From G965214625 sp965214625 (GTDB lineage Bacteria > Pseudomonadota > Gammaproteobacteria > Arenicellales > Poriferihabitantaceae), in assembly GCA_965214625.1 (NCBI GenBank), contig OZ243962.1, positions 1,364,001 to 1,428,000 on the forward strand: 64,000 nt of DNA. The letters run 5' to 3'. Every line of letters begins with the position of its first letter. Position 1 is the first letter of the stretch. Position numbers and translations under genes: made by a program. Below are positions 45,345 through 54,357 of this stretch, piece by piece. The notes under the pieces were generated by a model. It was not told the origin of the DNA, made no database searches, and saw only the letters and a program-made list of their open reading frames with translations.

Positions 45345-48327
45345 ACATCCTTTCTCCACTCGGGTCGTACATGTGCGGTGAGACCACCTCAACTTTGACA
45401 TTGCCCTTGCGTACCGGGTCCGCCGCAATCAGTGTCTTGCCTTCCCAGGCCTGATGCCCGCCCGAGACAAAACCCAGTCCAATCCAGTGGCCCATCGCGG
45501 GCGAATGCGTCACTGCGGTGATCCATCCTTCACCGAGTCCGGAGACCTGGTCTTGGTGGCACAATATGGCACCGGCATTGAATGTTTCACTTTTGTTCTT
45601 CGGCATGATTCCGACCAGTTTCGGCCGATCTTCGTTGAGTAATTGCGGACGCTTTCTCAGTGCACTGCCGATAAACGCTTTATTGGGAGAGGCCATTTTT
45701 CCCAGACCCGCATCATCAATGGTGACCCGTCCATCCAGTTCTGCGCCCGTGACATGTCCTTTTTCAATTCTCATTGCCCCCAGTGCCTCCAGCCCATAGA
45801 GGCAACCACCGAGGGGTTCGGCCACCCCCCATAACAAATCCATCATGGCAGGGGCATAGTCCGAAGGCACATACACTTCGTAGGCCCTTTCCCCTGAAAA
45901 GCTGATCCTCGCGATACGACAGGGGATATCCCCTTTCAATCGGGTCTCAATGACGCCCATAAACGGAAACACCTCATCGGCCATGACCGCACTGTCTTGC
46001 ACACACGACTGCAGCACTTTGCGCGACTGGGGCCCGGCAACCGCACTACCTGCCCATTGTTCGGAGACCGAAGTGACATGCACCTTCAATTCCTGCCAGC
46101 GTGTTTGCAGCAGTTCTTCGAGAAAGGTCATCACCTTCGCGGCATGGGCGGTGGTGGTCGTCATGAAATAATCATCTTCCGCCAGCCGCCATGTGGTGCC
46201 GTCATCCATCACCAGGCCATCATCACGCAGCATGATGCCGTAACGCGCCTTGCCAATCGGCAATTTCGCAAAGGGGTTGGTGTAAATCCGGTTGAGAAAT
46301 TCGGTGGCATCGGGCCCCTGTACGGCGATTTTTCCCAGTGAGGTCACATCGCAAAGCCCGACACAGGCACGGGTCGTCTCCGTCTCCCGGATATACGCCT
46401 CTGTCAAACCTTCCCCGTCTCGGGCAAAGTACCATGGACGGTGCCACAGTCCGGCCATCTGCATCGTTGCCCCTTGCTTCATATTCCAATCATGCATCGG
46501 GGTGCGCCGCAGTGCCCGAAAATGCTGATCCACGCTTCTGCCCCTCAAGGCACCCATGGCAACCGGGGTATAGGGCGGCCTGAAAGTGGTCGTGCCCACT
46601 TGCGGAATCTCTTTGCCCAAGGCCTCTGCCATCAGCGCCAATCCGATGATATTCCCCATTTTTCCGCCATCGGTCGCCATCCCCAATGTGGTATAGCGCT
46701 TCAGGTGTTCAACGGAAACAAATCCCTCTCGATGGGCCAGTCGAATATCATCCGTGGTCACGTCGTGTTGCGGGTCAACCAGGCATTTCAGCTTTTTGTC
46801 GGGCACCTTCACTTCATACAGTGGGGAAATCGGCGTCTCCCAGCCACCGGCTGCGGGGGCAGCAACACGCCGTACTTTCTTTCCCAGTGCCTTGGCCACC
46901 GCAATACCGGCTGACAGCCCTGATTTTTCACAATCGCCGGTCTGCCATATGCCTGCCGCTGAACCGACTATCGAGAGGGGCAACTCGTTCTGCGGAACAA
47001 CAAAACAGGCCTGTTCGGCATTCCATACCGGCTTGATGCCTTGATGCGAAGCCAGGTTGACCACGGGTGACCAGCCGCCCGACACCATGACACTGTCACA
47101 GGATTCGACACCATGGGTTCTCCAGCCCGCTTGCGCCGTGCTGGCAATCTCCAGACCCCGTACCGTTCTCAGGCCCCTGACTTTCACCGGCACGCTATTG
47201 GTATACAGGGTGACACCCTTTTGCCCGACGGCCTCCATCAGCGTGGATGAAACCGCGGGACGGGCATCCATCAGCACCACACCGGCCCCGGCCTGCGCCA
47301 AGTCCCTGGCTGCACCGTAAGCGGAGTCGTTGTTCGTCGCAATGACGATTTTTTGTCCCGGCAGCACACCATAACGGTTCAAATAGGCGCGACCCGCACT
47401 GGCATTCATGACACCCGGACGATCATTGTTGCCAAAGGCAATATGCCGTTCTATTGCGCCGGTTGCGAGGATGATCTGCCTCGCCCGTACGGTCCAGAAC
47501 CGTTGTCGCGGTTGATATTTTTCCGGGGAGGCAAGGTGATCGGTGACTCGCTCCAGCAAGCCGGCCGTCCCACAATCATACAGCCCGAAAGCCGTGGTGC
47601 GACTCATCACCCGGGCACCCGATGCCGCCAACTTCGCCAATAATTCACGTCGCTTCTTGTCCGATTCAGCCATGGGCTGATTCAGCAAATCCCCCCCCAA
47701 TGCGCAATCCTGTTCCACAAGCAGGACATCCAGACCCTTTTTTGCGGCCGCCGTTGCCGCACACAAACCGGCTGGCCCGGCCCCGACCACCAGCACATCG
47801 CAGTAATCATGTCCCTGTTCATATTGATCCGGATCGGGGTCCCTTGAGGCCGTCCCCATGCCTGCCGCTCTTCTGATCAACTTCTCGCACTGCATCCAAA
47901 AACCGGTTCCCTTACCCCATTTGAACAGCGGCACACCCATAAAGGTCTTGTAGTAGAACCCCGCGGCAAAAAACCGACTGAACAGACTGTTGGCCTCGCC
48001 CAGGTCAAAGCGCACATTTGGCCAGGCATTCTGGCCACAAGCGACCAACCCTTCGTACAGTTCCTGGGTCGTTGCCCTGACGTTCGGGTCCCGTCGGCTG
48101 TCTTCCCCCAGGGTCACGATGGCACCGGATTCCTCCACACCCGCCGACATGATCCCCCGTGGGCGGTGATATTTGAAACTCCGACCCACGATCTGTTCTC
48201 CATTCGCCATCAATGCCGAAGCCAGCGTATCACCTTGATAGCCGTTCAGTGTTTTACCGTCCCACTTGAATCGCAACACCTGGGAGCGGTCGATCCGCCC
48301 GCCACGGGCCAGCCGTTTCGCGGTCAT
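45337..48327 (-). CDS. soxA: Sarcosine oxidase alpha subunit
   Basis: A 996-residue protein of normal SoxA length. The N-terminus has a Fer2-like region (LNGYQGDTLASALMANGEQIVGRSFKYHRPRG), then an NAD-binding pyridine nucleotide-disulfide oxidoreductase domain with GAGPAGLCAATAAAKKGLDV near residue 187. The C-terminal folate-binding GCV_T domain starts near 605 (MHDWNMKQGATMQMAGLWHRPWYF). The enzyme converts sarcosine, O2 and tetrahydrofolate to glycine, H2O2 and 5,10-methylene-THF. It overlaps soxD by four bases (ATGA) and soxG by eight. Confidence 0.95.
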   Translation of the reverse strand: MTAKRLARGGRIDRSQVLRFKWDGKTLNGYQGDTLASALMANGEQIVGRSFKYHRPRGIMSAGVEESGAIVTLGEDSRRDPNVRATTQELYEGLVACGQNAWPNVRFDLGEANSLFSRFFAAGFYYKTFMGVPLFKWGKGTGFWMQCEKLIRRAAGMGTASRDPDPDQYEQGHDYCDVLVVGAGPAGLCAATAAAKKGLDVLLVEQDCALGGDLLNQPMAESDKKRRELLAKLAASGARVMSRTTAFGLYDCGTAGLLERVTDHLASPEKYQPRQRFWTVRARQIILATGAIERHIAFGNNDRPGVMNASAGRAYLNRYGVLPGQKIVIATNNDSAYGAARDLAQAGAGVVLMDARPAVSSTLMEAVGQKGVTLYTNSVPVKVRGLRTVRGLEIASTAQAGWRTHGVESCDSVMVSGGWSPVVNLASHQGIKPVWNAEQACFVVPQNELPLSIVGSAAGIWQTGDCEKSGLSAGIAVAKALGKKVRRVAAPAAGGWETPISPLYEVKVPDKKLKCLVDPQHDVTTDDIRLAHREGFVSVEHLKRYTTLGMATDGGKMGNIIGLALMAEALGKEIPQVGTTTFRPPYTPVAMGALRGRSVDQHFRALRRTPMHDWNMKQGATMQMAGLWHRPWYFARDGEGLTEAYIRETETTRACVGLCDVTSLGKIAVQGPDATEFLNRIYTNPFAKLPIGKARYGIMLRDDGLVMDDGTTWRLAEDDYFMTTTTAHAAKVMTFLEELLQTRWQELKVHVTSVSEQWAGSAVAGPQSRKVLQSCVQDSAVMADEVFPFMGVIETRLKGDIPCRIARISFSGERAYEVYVPSDYAPAMMDLLWGVAEPLGGCLYGLEALGAMRIEKGHVTGAELDGRVTIDDAGLGKMASPNKAFIGSALRKRPQLLNEDRPKLVGIMPKNKSETFNAGAILCHQDQVSGLGEGWITAVTHSPAMGHWIGLGFVSGGHQAWEGKTLIAADPVRKGNVKVEVVSPHMYDPSGERMYG

Positions 48328-48632
48328 TGCCCGGACTCCGTAACCGTTTCAGTGGATCCGTCCAGTGCACGCCGGTAGCCATCGTGCGCCGCACGGACAG
48401 AATGAATTTCATGGGTCAGGGTGTCACGCTCGATCACCAGCCACATGCGACATCCGCTGACATGGTGCCAGGTTTCAGCCTGTTTGCCTCGAATGTTCTG
48501 TCGCAAGAAGACGGCTTCGTGCCATTCTTCGGCGGGCGCATCCAGCGCCGGATACTGAACGGACGCATCCCCGCCGTAGGCGAACTCGCTGTGATCTCTT
48601 TCGCCACAAAAGGGGCAATTAATTCGAATCAT
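48324..48632 (-). CDS. soxD: Sarcosine oxidase delta subunit
   Basis: A 102-residue Zn-binding subunit. The N-terminal INCPFCGERDHSEF holds a Cys pair with a following His, and the C-terminal HHVSGCRMWLVIERDTLTHEI is the family pattern. It sits 6 bases after soxB and overlaps soxA by ATGA, so the tetramer subunits are translationally linked. Confidence 0.92.
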   Translation of the reverse strand: MIRINCPFCGERDHSEFAYGGDASVQYPALDAPAEEWHEAVFLRQNIRGKQAETWHHVSGCRMWLVIERDTLTHEIHSVRAAHDGYRRALDGSTETVTESGQ

Positions 48633-48638
48633 CTCCCG

Positions 48639-49904
48639 CTAACCGTGTAACTTCGGGTCCGGCCCGGCGCCCCGCTCGTCAATATTAATCCCCTTTTCAA
48701 ACCGTTTCAGGTCAAAATGCTGGATCACACTATCAGGGCGGTCATTGGCAATCAAGTCCGCAAAATACCATCCGGAAGCCGGACTGGCCTTGAAGCCGCC
48801 ATAGTTCCAGCCCGCATTCAGGTAAAGATTGTCAACGGGTGTCTTGCAGATAAAGGGGGAACCGTCCATTGACATGTCCATCACACCGGACCAGTGTCTC
48901 AGCAGACGAACCCGGGCGAGACACGGGAGTATCGATGTGGCACATTCGGACACATCCTGGACAATGGGCAGATTGCCGCGCTGGGCATAGGACTTGTACC
49001 AGTCCAGGTCACCGCCAAAGACCATGCCGCCCTTATCGGATTGCGAGATGTAGAAATGGGCACCGCCGACGCCGAACACCACCACCTGATCCAATAACGG
49101 CTTCAACGGTTCTGAAACGAAGGCCTGAAGTAAATGGGTCTCAATGGGCAGCTTCCCCAGTTCGGCCATGCTCCACAGGCGAGAGGTATTGCCGGCGACC
49201 GCAAAGCCAACTTTCATCGCACTGATCGTGCCGCGCGTGGTTTCAAGCGCACTCACCTGACTGCCTTCTCGGGTGACCCCCACCACCTCGCAGTTCTGGA
49301 TAATATCGACGCCCCTGGCATTCGCAGCCCGCGCATAACCCCAGGCAACCGCATCATGTCTCGCCGAGCCCGCCCGGCGCTGCACCGCCGCCCCGATAAT
49401 CGGGAATCGGGCATTATGATAATTCAGATGCGGTACTTCCTTTTTGAGTGTATCGAGGTCCCACAGCTCGCCCTCGGTATCCGTCAGCCGCATGGTATTA
49501 TAGCGCCTTGCCGCGCCGTCTCGCGCGGCCGGGGAATGGAACAGTGAAATATGTGCCCGCTGACTGAACATCACGTTGTAATTCAGCGCATGACTGAGCC
49601 GTTCCCAGAGTTTCAGTGAGTGTTCATAAAAATCACGATTCCCCGGCATCATGTAATTCGAGCGCACAATGGTCGTATTGCGTCCTGCATTACCCCCGCC
49701 AAGCCAGCCTTTCTCCAACACCGCAATATTCCTGACACCGTGATTCTCGGCCAGGTAATACGCCGTCGCCAATCCGTGCAGACCGGCGCCGACGATAACG
49801 ACATCATAGGCGGGTTTCGGGTCCGGGTCTCGCCATACACGGTCCCAGTGCTTTTGACCGGTCAATCCGTTTTTGAAAACACTCCACGCAGAATAGCGCA
49901 TCAT
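48639..49904 (-). CDS. soxB: Sarcosine oxidase beta subunit
   Basis: A 421-residue flavoprotein holding the sarcosine-oxidising site. The FAD motif is VVIVGAGLHGLATAYYLAENHGV at residues ~34-56, with KGWLGGGNAGRNTTIVRSNY just after (the FMN-attaching His region lies nearby in the family). YLNAGWNYGGFKASPASG is the C-terminal FAD contact. It is the first gene of soxBDAG, ~110 bases downstream of a predicted promoter. Confidence 0.94.
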   Translation of the reverse strand: MMRYSAWSVFKNGLTGQKHWDRVWRDPDPKPAYDVVIVGAGLHGLATAYYLAENHGVRNIAVLEKGWLGGGNAGRNTTIVRSNYMMPGNRDFYEHSLKLWERLSHALNYNVMFSQRAHISLFHSPAARDGAARRYNTMRLTDTEGELWDLDTLKKEVPHLNYHNARFPIIGAAVQRRAGSARHDAVAWGYARAANARGVDIIQNCEVVGVTREGSQVSALETTRGTISAMKVGFAVAGNTSRLWSMAELGKLPIETHLLQAFVSEPLKPLLDQVVVFGVGGAHFYISQSDKGGMVFGGDLDWYKSYAQRGNLPIVQDVSECATSILPCLARVRLLRHWSGVMDMSMDGSPFICKTPVDNLYLNAGWNYGGFKASPASGWYFADLIANDRPDSVIQHFDLKRFEKGINIDERGAGPDPKLHG

Positions 49905-50014
49905 ACAACGACTCCCTTTCGTCTGGACATTATGAAATTGAATGACGCCGGTGCGCGAAGATGCCGGTTTGCATGGATTAAAGTTGACAAGGACTGTACC
50001 GATACTGTAACCGC

Positions 50015-50042
50015 ATGATAGCTAAACTGGTCTCGGTGTCAA
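50015..50042 (-). promoter_or_regulatory. Predicted soxBDAG promoter
   Basis: On the minus strand TTGACA, a 16-base spacer and TATCAT lie ~110 bases upstream of soxB. The -35 is consensus and the -10 matches five of six. The surrounding 49905-50204 gap holds no gene. Confidence 0.55.
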
Positions 50043-50204
50043 CACAAATGATTTTAAATTGGATCAACATTGGTACATATTCTGCGTAGAAATTGCCAAT
50101 TTAGGCCCATATGGTTTATTTAAGGTCCTTTTTGCGCCCACCCCGTTCCTCGACGGCGGCGATCAACAAGGGAGGTCCAGGCTGTCCGGCATGCGGTTGG
50201 GCCG

Positions 50205-51461
50205 TCAGTGCAAAGCGGAACAAATGGCCTCCATCGACCGATTGAAACAGAGGACCTCTTGCACGGTATTGTAGTGGCACAGCGAGACGCGAACACAGCT
50301 CTCCAGTCCCAGTGGCGTCAGGATCGCGCCCGAAAAATAATCGTTCTTGCGAACATGGACCCGGATGCCGCGCTCACTCAACTGCCGGACCACCGCTTGC
50401 GAATCGACCTGGTCGACGACCAGCGAGACGACCCCCTCGCGATGACGATTGTGATAGCCGCCAATCACCCGCACCCGCGGCATGTCGATCAGTCCCTTTT
50501 GCTGACCCGTCCCATGGATCATCACCTTGACCAGGTGTCTCTCGTGTGCGGCAATGGCCTTGCCTGCTGCAACCAGGCGTTGTCGTCGATCCGCCGAATC
50601 GACAAATCGGCCACCCAGCCAATCCAGGTAATCGACCACTGCGGAAAATGTGGCATACGCAGCGGTATCCCGTGTGCCCAGTTCCCAGAAATCGGCCGCG
50701 GTCCCATCCAGTTTGTCATGCGGACGAACCGCCAGTCGTGAAGAGAGCCAACCGACGCCATAGTTGTGCCTGGAATACACCTTGTAGCCCGAGACCGCAT
50801 AGCCATCAATATCATAACCATCCACATCCAGGTTCCCATGCGGCGCATGTTGAATCCCGTCGATGACGATAAAACACGAGGGGGAAACGGCCCGAATCGC
50901 TGAAACGACCGCCTTGACATCCACCGACATGCCGGTCACCGGACTGGTTTGAATAATGGTGGCAACGCAGGTATCCGACGTCACATACGGTCGGTAATCA
51001 TCGGCCGTGACGGTTGCGGTTTTGTGATTATGGGGAATCTCGATATAGCGTTTGCCGGCGATCTGTGACCACCTTCTGCATGCGCTGACCGTTGCCGGAT
51101 GCTCCAGAGTGCTGCCGACAACCGTCCCTCCACCGGGCGCATCGAGGATCGCCGCACGGATCATCCGAAAAAGACACTCGGTCCCGCTTTCACCGACAAA
51201 AACCACTCCCTGGCTGGCTCCGAGAAAGGACATCATGTCCTGCCTGCCTTGCTCAATCAGGCGCACCAGGGCATGCGATGCCGGATTGTCCCTACCCTGG
51301 TTATCCGGCATCGCCGACAATTCGGCATTGATCGCAACCACTGATTTCAGTGTCAGCGATCCGCCCGCATTTTCGAAAAAAATCCGGGGTCCCTGGTACG
51401 GACAACGGTCAACGTGATGAAACTGTTCACGTATGGAGCAAAGTAACGCTGCATCAAACAT
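50205..51461 (-). CDS. Class V aminotransferase-family PLP enzyme
   Basis: About 418 residues of fold type I. The PLP lysine is in VSGYKVYSRHNYGVGW (near residue 230), preceded by VIDGIQHAPHG with the PLP-binding Asp. Cysteine desulfurase/isopenicillin epimerase-like features are FFENAGGSLTLKSVV near the start, STLEHPATVSACRRW and the C-terminal RIHVRKNDYFSGAIL. No active-site Cys loop of a typical desulfurase is obvious, so the activity may be another beta-lyase or transaminase. The start at 51461 is favoured by GAGG 6 bases upstream. Its link to the neighbouring sox operon is positional only. Confidence 0.8.
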   Translation of the reverse strand: MFDAALLCSIREQFHHVDRCPYQGPRIFFENAGGSLTLKSVVAINAELSAMPDNQGRDNPASHALVRLIEQGRQDMMSFLGASQGVVFVGESGTECLFRMIRAAILDAPGGGTVVGSTLEHPATVSACRRWSQIAGKRYIEIPHNHKTATVTADDYRPYVTSDTCVATIIQTSPVTGMSVDVKAVVSAIRAVSPSCFIVIDGIQHAPHGNLDVDGYDIDGYAVSGYKVYSRHNYGVGWLSSRLAVRPHDKLDGTAADFWELGTRDTAAYATFSAVVDYLDWLGGRFVDSADRRQRLVAAGKAIAAHERHLVKVMIHGTGQQKGLIDMPRVRVIGGYHNRHREGVVSLVVDQVDSQAVVRQLSERGIRVHVRKNDYFSGAILTPLGLESCVRVSLCHYNTVQEVLCFNRSMEAICSALH

Positions 51462-51822
51462 CATCGGCCTCATAAAACGAACGAGAAATAGTCACAACCT
51501 CGCCAAGCACAAATCGACAATCCCGAGAGGAACAATCCGGTTATCCTCGACCGGCGATAGTATCATCTCGACGCCTGTCGTATGCGGATTCAGCCTGATA
51601 GGGGGTCAATTTAGCCGTTTTTCTTCCGTTACCGTATCCAGCATGTCTCTCAAGGCAGAGGATCCGCCACCCGGCGCAGGGAAAACATTGTCCGACCGAC
51701 TCGGCCCATTCCGCACTGCGACTGGCCGACAGGGCTCCCGAGGGATCGCGTTTTCACCTCACGGCACCGTACCTCGACATCGGCAACGGTGCCACCCAAT
51801 CATCACCCCAAGTCAACCCGGT
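51462..51822. other. Gap upstream of the class V aminotransferase gene
   Basis: About 350 bases between the aminotransferase start and the end of the next gene on the same strand. Short inverted repeats occur but I see no terminator with a T-run and no credible gene. Confidence 0.4.
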
Positions 51823-52266
51823 TCAGCCGCTAGCATCCGGGTTGGTGAGACAGAAGCGATTGATTCGGGCACTGCCATGTGCGTGCGAAGTCATCACAAA
51901 ACCCTTCTCGTCGAGTTGTCTTGCAACCGCTTGATTGTAGGCATAGAACTTTTTTTTCACTGTTTTGCGTTCTTCTGCAGTGGCGTTTTCCGAGTAGACG
52001 TACTCACTCCTGATCGCCGGAAGCGCTTCCACCTCTCCATCCGCATAAAATCTGGCATGCCGGTCATTTGTCATACGGTGCATGGCATAGTAGTCGAGAC
52101 ACTGGCGACCATCGCCAGGATCGATGTCGAAACGGGTCCATATCGTCCATCCCCGCTGCACGATAAACCAGATCTTACCGGGTGAAAGGGCGCGCATCGG
52201 CAGCTCAATGTCCCACTGTGCGAAAACATCATTAAAACGCTGTCGTAACTTTTCTCGCTCGCCCAT
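51823..52266 (-). CDS. Uncharacterised protein
   Basis: A ~147-residue protein (ATG at 52266; an upstream GTG at 52278 is possible). It starts with a charged helix (GEREKLRQRFNDVFAQWDI), has an aromatic central strand region (GKIWFIVQRGWTIWTRFDID) and a C-terminal Lys/Arg-rich helix. There is no signal peptide or membrane segment. Composition and periodicity look coding, in contrast to the antisense frame. I do not recognise the family. Confidence 0.55.
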   Translation of the reverse strand: MGEREKLRQRFNDVFAQWDIELPMRALSPGKIWFIVQRGWTIWTRFDIDPGDGRQCLDYYAMHRMTNDRHARFYADGEVEALPAIRSEYVYSENATAEERKTVKKKFYAYNQAVARQLDEKGFVMTSHAHGSARINRFCLTNPDASG

Positions 52267-52278
52267 ATTCTTTGGCAC

Positions 52279-53097
52279 TTTTGAAGATCAAAGGCTTACA
52301 TCATAACCTGATCCGGCGCAACTCGGCATTCGCTTTCGCGGACAATCGCGTGCAACGACGACACCTTCTCATTCAAATCCTGATGTGTGAAGCAGAGGCC
52401 GAAACACACCTTAGTCGACACTCAGATACTCCACCCAACCACCATCAACGACCTTCTCCGTTCCAACAGGTCAGAGGAAATACGCCCCCTCAATGCCACC
52501 GGCCCGCATGAAAGCACGTTGCCACTATCACAAAGCCCCTGTGCTTTGAACAAAGGCCCCTTTTGGCTGACAGTTTACCTTCCCCCCCGATTGGGGCAAC
52601 GGGTAGCATCCAATTCTAGCGAAAACGAATGCCGAAGAATGTGAGACAAATTCTGCCTGTTTCTGATGCCAACCCCAAATGGCGGATGCGCTTCTCGCCG
52701 TCCCGCAACGCTTTAATTTGCGGCACATGAAGCGCATGCCAGAAAAGAAAGCAAACCGAGTCTGTAGACTTCTTGGGAGCTTCATGGGAAACAATACGAA
52801 TTTGGCCTTCCCAGTACCGTAATTTGAAAAAAATCGGCGATTTTGCCCCATAAAAATGTGGGACAAACGTCGTATGCGAGTCGAACCGGACAGTTTTTCC
52901 ACAAACGTGTCGTCAGAGACGGTCCGCTAGGTCACGGGGATGCAAGCGTCGACCGAATGGGTTCAGCCTCGAAGGCGTATTTTGTCATCTGCTCGATTTG
53001 GCAGCGCCTCGTCAATGCGGCGGATCATTGATGACCGATCTTCTTCAGGGTTGCGATTCCTGAGGAGCCATAGTGGCACCCCTTGCGCAAGGGGTGC
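52279..53097. other. Long gap next to the tRNA cluster
   Basis: About 820 bases before the tRNA-Leu 3' end. A 124-codon minus-strand frame (52528-52902) has an unusual composition rich in Arg, Cys and Phe and lacks a ribosome-binding site; I do not consider it a gene. Short hairpins are present near 52540. The region might be an old insertion beside the tRNA, but no integrase or direct repeat was recognised. Confidence 0.35.
53076..53097 (-). terminator. Perfect 22-base palindrome after tRNA-Leu
   Basis: GCACCCCTTGCGCAAGGGGTGC is fully self-complementary and starts one base past the encoded CCA of tRNA-Leu on the minus strand. It probably forms the 3' hairpin of the tRNA transcript. No T-run follows, so it may be a processing or protective hairpin instead of an intrinsic terminator. 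Confidence 0.6.
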
Positions 53098-53185
53098 TGG
53101 TGCCCGGGGCCGGACTCGAACCGGCATGATGTTGCCATCGAGGGATTTTAAGTCCCTTGCGTCTACCAAATTTCGCCACCCGGGC
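53098..53185 (-). tRNA. leuZ: tRNA-Leu (anticodon UAA)
   Basis: Reading the minus strand, GCCCGGG pairs with CCCGGGC in the acceptor stem, the anticodon stem GGGACTTAAAATCCC gives UAA, a long variable arm is present, and GGTTCGAGTCC forms the T loop. CCA is encoded. It is third in the Gly-Cys-Leu cluster. Confidence 0.95.
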
Positions 53186-53344
53186 GAGGCGTGGAAATGC
53201 GTGATTACAGACTCTCCATGATCTTGGTGTTGCGACGGGTTCTTCGGGTTCTGTCAATGCGCTCTTCACTCAGACTGTCTCTGTGGCTCTTTCCATTGCC
53301 GTATGTCTGTGAGCACATTCATCCGTTGTCATGTCACTGAAATC

Positions 53345-53418
53345 TGGAGGCTGAGCCCGGAATCGAACCGAGGTTAACGGCTTTGCAGGCCGCTGCATGA
53401 CCACTCTGCCACTCAGCC
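53345..53418 (-). tRNA. cysT: tRNA-Cys (anticodon GCA)
   Basis: The acceptor stem GGCTGAG pairs with CTCAGCC, the anticodon loop CTGCAAA gives GCA, and GGTTCGATTCC is the T arm. CCA is encoded. It lies between tRNA-Gly and tRNA-Leu as in E. coli glyW-cysT-leuZ. Confidence 0.96.
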
Positions 53419-53582
53419 TTTTTGAAACCGGCTGTCGACGATGACAATAAATCGTAATACCACGGACATCACACCCGGCCGTCTTATACAAAGCGCCCTT
53501 CGTGTCCGTCACTTGCAGATCCACCCTTTACCGCAAAGCCCAACCCTAAAACCTTGTGACCAACACACAAGGCATCATGTTC

Positions 53583-53658
<76 letters not shown>

Positions 53659-53741
53659 AGTTCTCATCCTGCATTAGGGGAGATAGATTCTATGCAACAG
53701 GAAAATACTGTCAATAGATAAACGGCAATCTGTGTAAAAAA

Positions 53742-54320
53742 TCAGTGTTTTTCAACAAGAAAGGGTTTGGCAATCCGCAAATAACTCCACATTGACCACA
53801 ATGTCAGCACGGCAGCGATGTAAAAGGCGATTTCACCGAGCCTGAATATCGGAATGCCCATGACGGGTTTGGCATAGAGCAACAAGCCAATGGACACCAT
53901 CTGAAAACCGGTTTTCACTTTTCCCAGAATCCCGACGGCCACGACCCCTCGCTCTCCCAATTCCGCCATCCACTCCCGCAAAGCGGAAATGGCAATTTCC
54001 CGTCCGATAATGATGCAGGTCGCGACAGCAAACGGCATCGGATGAAAGACCTTGTCGAGAATGCGCAAGTCAGAGACCAATAACACCAGGGCCGTTGACA
54101 CAATCAACTTGTCTGCCACCGGGTCCAGAAACGAACCCAGGGCCGAGATGGCATTCATTCGTCGGGCAAGAAAACCATCGAGCCAATCGGTAAGGGCCGC
54201 CAGAACGAACAGCCCCGTAATCAACAATTCACGGTTAGCCAACGGCCAAAAATAGAAAATGACCAGCACTGGAATCAGCGCAATTCTCAATAACGTCAGT
54301 AAATTGGGTATGTTCAGCAT
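53742..54320 (-). CDS. pgsA: CDP-diacylglycerol-glycerol-3-phosphate 3-phosphatidyltransferase
   Basis: A 192-residue membrane enzyme making phosphatidylglycerol phosphate from CDP-diacylglycerol and glycerol 3-phosphate. The CDP-alcohol phosphotransferase signature DWLDGFLARR with G and two further Asp (GSFLDPVAD) is present. Four to five hydrophobic segments are visible, starting with LNIPNLLTLLRIALIPVLVI. It follows uvrC by ~40 bases and precedes the tRNAs, the conserved gammaproteobacterial order. Confidence 0.95.
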   Translation of the reverse strand: MLNIPNLLTLLRIALIPVLVIFYFWPLANRELLITGLFVLAALTDWLDGFLARRMNAISALGSFLDPVADKLIVSTALVLLVSDLRILDKVFHPMPFAVATCIIIGREIAISALREWMAELGERGVVAVGILGKVKTGFQMVSIGLLLYAKPVMGIPIFRLGEIAFYIAAVLTLWSMWSYLRIAKPFLVEKH

Positions 54321-54357
54321 CCGTCAAATATTGGGGTTTCGCCTGTCCTATTGCGCC

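Noticed and set aside
51433..52185. Plus-strand frame of 250 codons opposite the uncharacterised protein at 51823-52266
   Set aside because: The minus-strand product has better coding character; the plus-strand frame also runs into the 5' end of the aminotransferase gene antisense and has no ribosome-binding site.
52528..52902. 124-codon minus-strand frame near the tRNA cluster
   Set aside because: No ribosome-binding site, odd composition, no recognisable family; treated as non-coding, though it could be part of an interspersed repeat.
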